Source of the DNA: Microbacterium oxydans
GTDB lineage: Bacteria > Actinomycetota > Actinomycetes > Actinomycetales > Microbacteriaceae
Reading direction: 5' to 3'
DNA: 64,000 bases
NCBI RefSeq assembly: GCF_026559675.1
Contig: NZ_CP092891.1
Coordinates: 3,348,001 to 3,412,000 of the forward strand
This document shows, piece after piece, positions 61,902 to 64,000 of the stretch. Position 1 is the stretch's first letter, and the number at the start of each line of letters is the position of its first letter. The position numbers and the translations under genes are program-made. Below the pieces are notes generated by a model, which had not been told where the DNA came from, searched no databases, and saw only the letters and a list, made by a program, of their open reading frames with translations.

Positions 61902-63059
61902 TCAGCGCGCTCCGGCGAAGAACGTGCGGAGATCACCCGCGAGCAGGTCGGGGCGCTCCAGAGCGGCGAAGTGCCCGCCCTCGTCGAAGCGGCTCCAGTG
62001 CACGATGTTCGCGTTGTCGCGCTCGGCGAAGACCCGGATCGTCTGGAAGTCGTCGGCGAACACCGCGACCCCGGTCCGTGCGGTGTTGATCCGCGGTTCG
62101 GCACCCTCGGCGCCCTCGCCCGCGGCATCCGCCCTGGCGTTCTCCAGGTAGCTGCGGCTCATACCGGATGCGGCGTTCGCGAACCAGTTCACGCTGACCT
62201 CGAGCAGGATCTTCTCGAGCGGCACGAGAGACGTGCCGTTGCCGAACGAGTTGAACAGCTCGCTGTAGGCGAGCAGTCCGACCGGGGAGTCGCTGATCCC
62301 CACCGACACGGTCTGCGGGCGCGAGGCGTTCATCGCGTTGTACCCGCCGACCGACTGGAACCACTGCATGTGCTCGAGGCCGGCGTAGTCCGCGGGCTCC
62401 AGCTTCTCGAACTCCGCGGGGTCGCCCGAGGGGAACGAGAACAGCTGCAGCACGTGCAGTCCGAGGAAGCCCTCCGGTTCCCGCAGCCCCAGCTCGCGGG
62501 CGACCATGGCGCCGTTGTCGGAACCGTGGATGCCGTAGCTGTCGTAGCCGAGTCCGCGCATGAGGCGGTCGTAGGCCTCGGCGACCCGGGCGGTCGTCCA
62601 CCCGGCGGAGGCGAGCGGCTGCGAGAAGCCGTAGCCCGGAGCATCGGGGATCACGACGTCGAACGCGTCCTCCGCCCGACCGCCATGTGCCACCGGGTCG
62701 ACGAGCCGGTCGATCAGGTCGAGGTAGTCGATGGAGGAGCCGGGATAGGTGTGCGCGAGCAGCAGCGGCGTCGCGCCCTCGTGGGCCGAGCGCACGTGGA
62801 GGAAGTGGATCGTCTGGCCGTCGATCTCGGTGGTGAGATGCGGGACCGCGTTGATCCGCTCCTGGGCGGCGGCCCAGTCGAAGTCGCGCCAGGCGGCGAT
62901 GGCCTCGCGCAGGTAGGAGTTGGGGGTGCCGGCATCCCAGTCATCCGTCGGCGAGGGCTGCGGAAGGCGGGTGCGGGCGAGACGATCCTGGAGATCGGCG
63001 ACCTCGGCGGCGGAGACCGAGACGGTGAAGGGGCGGAAGGTGAGCGTCGTGTTGTCCAT
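61902..63059 (-). CDS. Epoxide hydrolase, alpha/beta-hydrolase fold (EHN-type)
   Basis: 385 residues. The EHN N-terminal domain (DLQDRLARTRLPQ, then YLREAIAAWRDFDW) is followed by an alpha/beta-hydrolase. HTYPGSSIDYLDLI carries the oxyanion HxxP-like motif, HGSDNGAMVARELG the nucleophile Asp, and FDEGGHFAALE the catalytic His. Such enzymes open epoxides or act on related esters. It is divergent from a WYL-type regulator with a perfect inverted repeat between them. A TACCTT -10 ending 6 nt before the ATG suggests leaderless expression. Confidence 0.9.
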   Translation of the reverse strand: MDNTTLTFRPFTVSVSAAEVADLQDRLARTRLPQPSPTDDWDAGTPNSYLREAIAAWRDFDWAAAQERINAVPHLTTEIDGQTIHFLHVRSAHEGATPLLLAHTYPGSSIDYLDLIDRLVDPVAHGGRAEDAFDVVIPDAPGYGFSQPLASAGWTTARVAEAYDRLMRGLGYDSYGIHGSDNGAMVARELGLREPEGFLGLHVLQLFSFPSGDPAEFEKLEPADYAGLEHMQWFQSVGGYNAMNASRPQTVSVGISDSPVGLLAYSELFNSFGNGTSLVPLEKILLEVSVNWFANAASGMSRSYLENARADAAGEGAEGAEPRINTARTGVAVFADDFQTIRVFAERDNANIVHWSRFDEGGHFAALERPDLLAGDLRTFFAGAR

Positions 63060-63065
63060 ATCTCG

Positions 63066-63071
63066 AAGGTA
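63066..63071 (-). promoter_or_regulatory. -10 element TACCTT of a leaderless promoter (minus strand)
   Basis: Ends 6 nt before the ATG at 63059 of the epoxide hydrolase gene. Confidence 0.5.
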
Positions 63072-63077
63072 CGAGCG

Positions 63078-63102
63078 CATTAGGTTGGATCTGTTCCTAA
63101 TG
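63078..63102. promoter_or_regulatory. Operator CATTAGG-N11-CCTAATG of the WYL/epoxide hydrolase divergon
   Basis: Two perfect 7-bp arms (63078-63084, 63096-63102) centred in the divergent spacer. It would sit over the -35 region of the epoxide hydrolase promoter. Confidence 0.7.
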
Positions 63103-63128
63103 GATGGATGACTTCTCGAGGAGTTCCG

Positions 63129-64000
63129 ATGGCCGATCCGACGGCTCGACTGCTCTCCCTGCTGGCACTGCTGCAGACCGGCCCGGAGCGCTCCGGGAGT
63201 GATCTCGCCGCGCGCCTCGGCGTCTCCTCCCGCACGGTGCGGCACGACATCGAGCGGCTGCGCGACCTCGGCTATCCGGTCGACGCCACGAGAGGTTCCG
63301 TCGGCGGATACCGTCTGGGCGCGGGCGGCCGCCTCCCTCCGCTGCTCCTGGACGACGAGGAGGCGGTGGCGGTCACGGTCGGCCTTCGCGCCGCAGCCGG
63401 CATCTCGGGGGTCGCGGAGTCGGGGGCCAGGGCGCTCGCCAAGCTCGAACAGGTGCTGCCCTCGCACCTGCGCCCCACGGTCGACGCCCTTCGCTCCAGC
63501 GTCGACCGCGCCCCGGAGAACAACGACACGGATGCCCCCGATCCCGAGGTCGACGCCGCGGCGCTGCAGGCGATCGCGAGCGCGATCCGCAACGAGGAGT
63601 GGCTGCGCTTCGACTACGAGGGCACGCCGGTGCTCGCCGAGCCGTACCGCCTGCTCACCTGGCACCGACGCTGGTACCTCGTGGCGCGCGATGCGGACAG
63701 CACCGAGTGGGGCACGTACCGCGTCGACTGGATGGAGCTGCGGATGCCGACGCGTCGCCGCTTCGATCCGCAGCCGCTGCCCGGGGGCGACTACACGGCG
63801 TTCGCGATGCGGACCATCGCCGTGAGCGGCTGGGTCGTGCACGCCCGACTCCGCATCGACGCGCCCGCCGAGGCCGTGCTCGCGCGGATCCACGCCGCGG
63901 TCGGCGTGGTCGAACCGGTCGACGACGAGCACTGCATCCTCGTGACCGGCGCGGACAGCCTCGACACCGTCGCCGCGTACATCGGGATGCTGATGATGGA
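63129..64000 (+). CDS. HTH-WYL-domain transcriptional regulator (YafY type), cut by window end
   Basis: About 290 residues are present and the frame is open at the right edge. The N-terminal HTH_11 is LLSLLALLQTGPERSGSDLAARLGVSSRTVRHDIERL (read in parts). RGSVGGYRLGAG is the wing, and the WYL core appears as WHRRWYLVARD. GAGGAG lies 5 nt before ATG 63129. WYL regulators respond to nucleic-acid or small-molecule ligands. Its divergent partner, the epoxide hydrolase, is the likely target. Confidence 0.9.
   Translation, partial: MADPTARLLSLLALLQTGPERSGSDLAARLGVSSRTVRHDIERLRDLGYPVDATRGSVGGYRLGAGGRLPPLLLDDEEAVAVTVGLRAAAGISGVAESGARALAKLEQVLPSHLRPTVDALRSSVDRAPENNDTDAPDPEVDAAALQAIASAIRNEEWLRFDYEGTPVLAEPYRLLTWHRRWYLVARDADSTEWGTYRVDWMELRMPTRRRFDPQPLPGGDYTAFAMRTIAVSGWVVHARLRIDAPAEAVLARIHAAVGVVEPVDDEHCILVTGADSLDTVAAYIGMLMM

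Noticed and set aside
1..64000. CRISPR arrays, rRNA, tRNA, insertion sequences
   Set aside because: No regularly spaced repeats with unique spacers, no CCA-ended cloverleaf seen, no transposase-like protein in any frame inspected.

Overview
The window is high-GC DNA (about 70% by eye) with densely packed genes, many GTG starts, ATGA/GTGA stop-start overlaps and many leaderless promoters. With the coproporphyrin-type heme genes (hemQ, hemY), ECF transporters and the gene content, this points to an actinobacterium of the Microbacteriaceae, most like Microbacterium. That assignment is inferred from composition and protein style, not from a search. I see no rRNA, tRNA, CRISPR array, transposase or phage structural gene. 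It looks like ordinary chromosome, and no intergenic gap exceeds 300 bp.

Layout, left half. 1-5110: LacI-regulated arabinan/arabinoside operon (end of a LacI regulator, solute-binding lipoprotein, two sugar permeases, GH51 arabinofuranosidase), closed by a strong hairpin. 5175-6662: orphan MFS transporter. 6851-11141: 2-methylcitrate cycle operon for propionate (gntR-prpD-prpB-prpC). 11263-13767: membrane protein, EamA exporter, CGNR zinc-finger regulator. 13795-18566: a non-phosphorylating L-fuconate (L-fucose) pathway (dehydratase, 2,4-diketo-acid hydrolase, SDR dehydrogenase, lactonase-like amidohydrolase, FadR-type regulator) with a shared operator. 18655-24163: cupin, PLP-dependent cysteine desulfhydrase-like enzyme, ACT protein, aldo/keto reductase, membrane protein, MocR regulator and a divergent small ORF. 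24151-28288: DUF4407 membrane protein, TetR/flavodoxin pair, rlmN.

Layout, right half. 28361-34140: membrane-anchored protein with two L7/L12-like domains, KDPG-type aldolase, ankyrin lipoprotein plus TauE/SafE permease, two SDR dehydrogenases, APH(3')-like kinase with a CHY zinc-finger partner. 34162-37145: TPP riboswitch controlling an ECF importer (ykoE-ykoD-ykoC) for thiamine or its HMP precursor. 37235-46021: D,D-carboxypeptidase-like protein with a long acidic cytoplasmic region, a heterodimeric ABC exporter, a membrane protein/YtrA-type GntR pair, and an enoyl-CoA hydratase/3-hydroxyisobutyryl-CoA hydrolase family enzyme. 46133-48202: an ABC ATPase with an unusual ~380-residue acidic, His-ending tail and no permease beside it. 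49325-60788: the heme region (hemL, hemB, hemC, hemD, hemQ, hemY, hemE, hemA), interrupted by a three-gene envelope cassette and an ArsR/epimerase divergon. 60833-64000: HhH-GPD protein, DUF1801-like small protein, epoxide hydrolase and a divergent WYL-type regulator cut by the window end.

No clearly unprecedented system was found. The most unusual items are the tailed ABC ATPase, the membrane-anchored tandem L7/L12-fold protein, the fuconate divergon with face-to-face promoters sharing one operator, and about fifteen leaderless promoters whose -10 hexamer ends 6-7 nt before the start codon.
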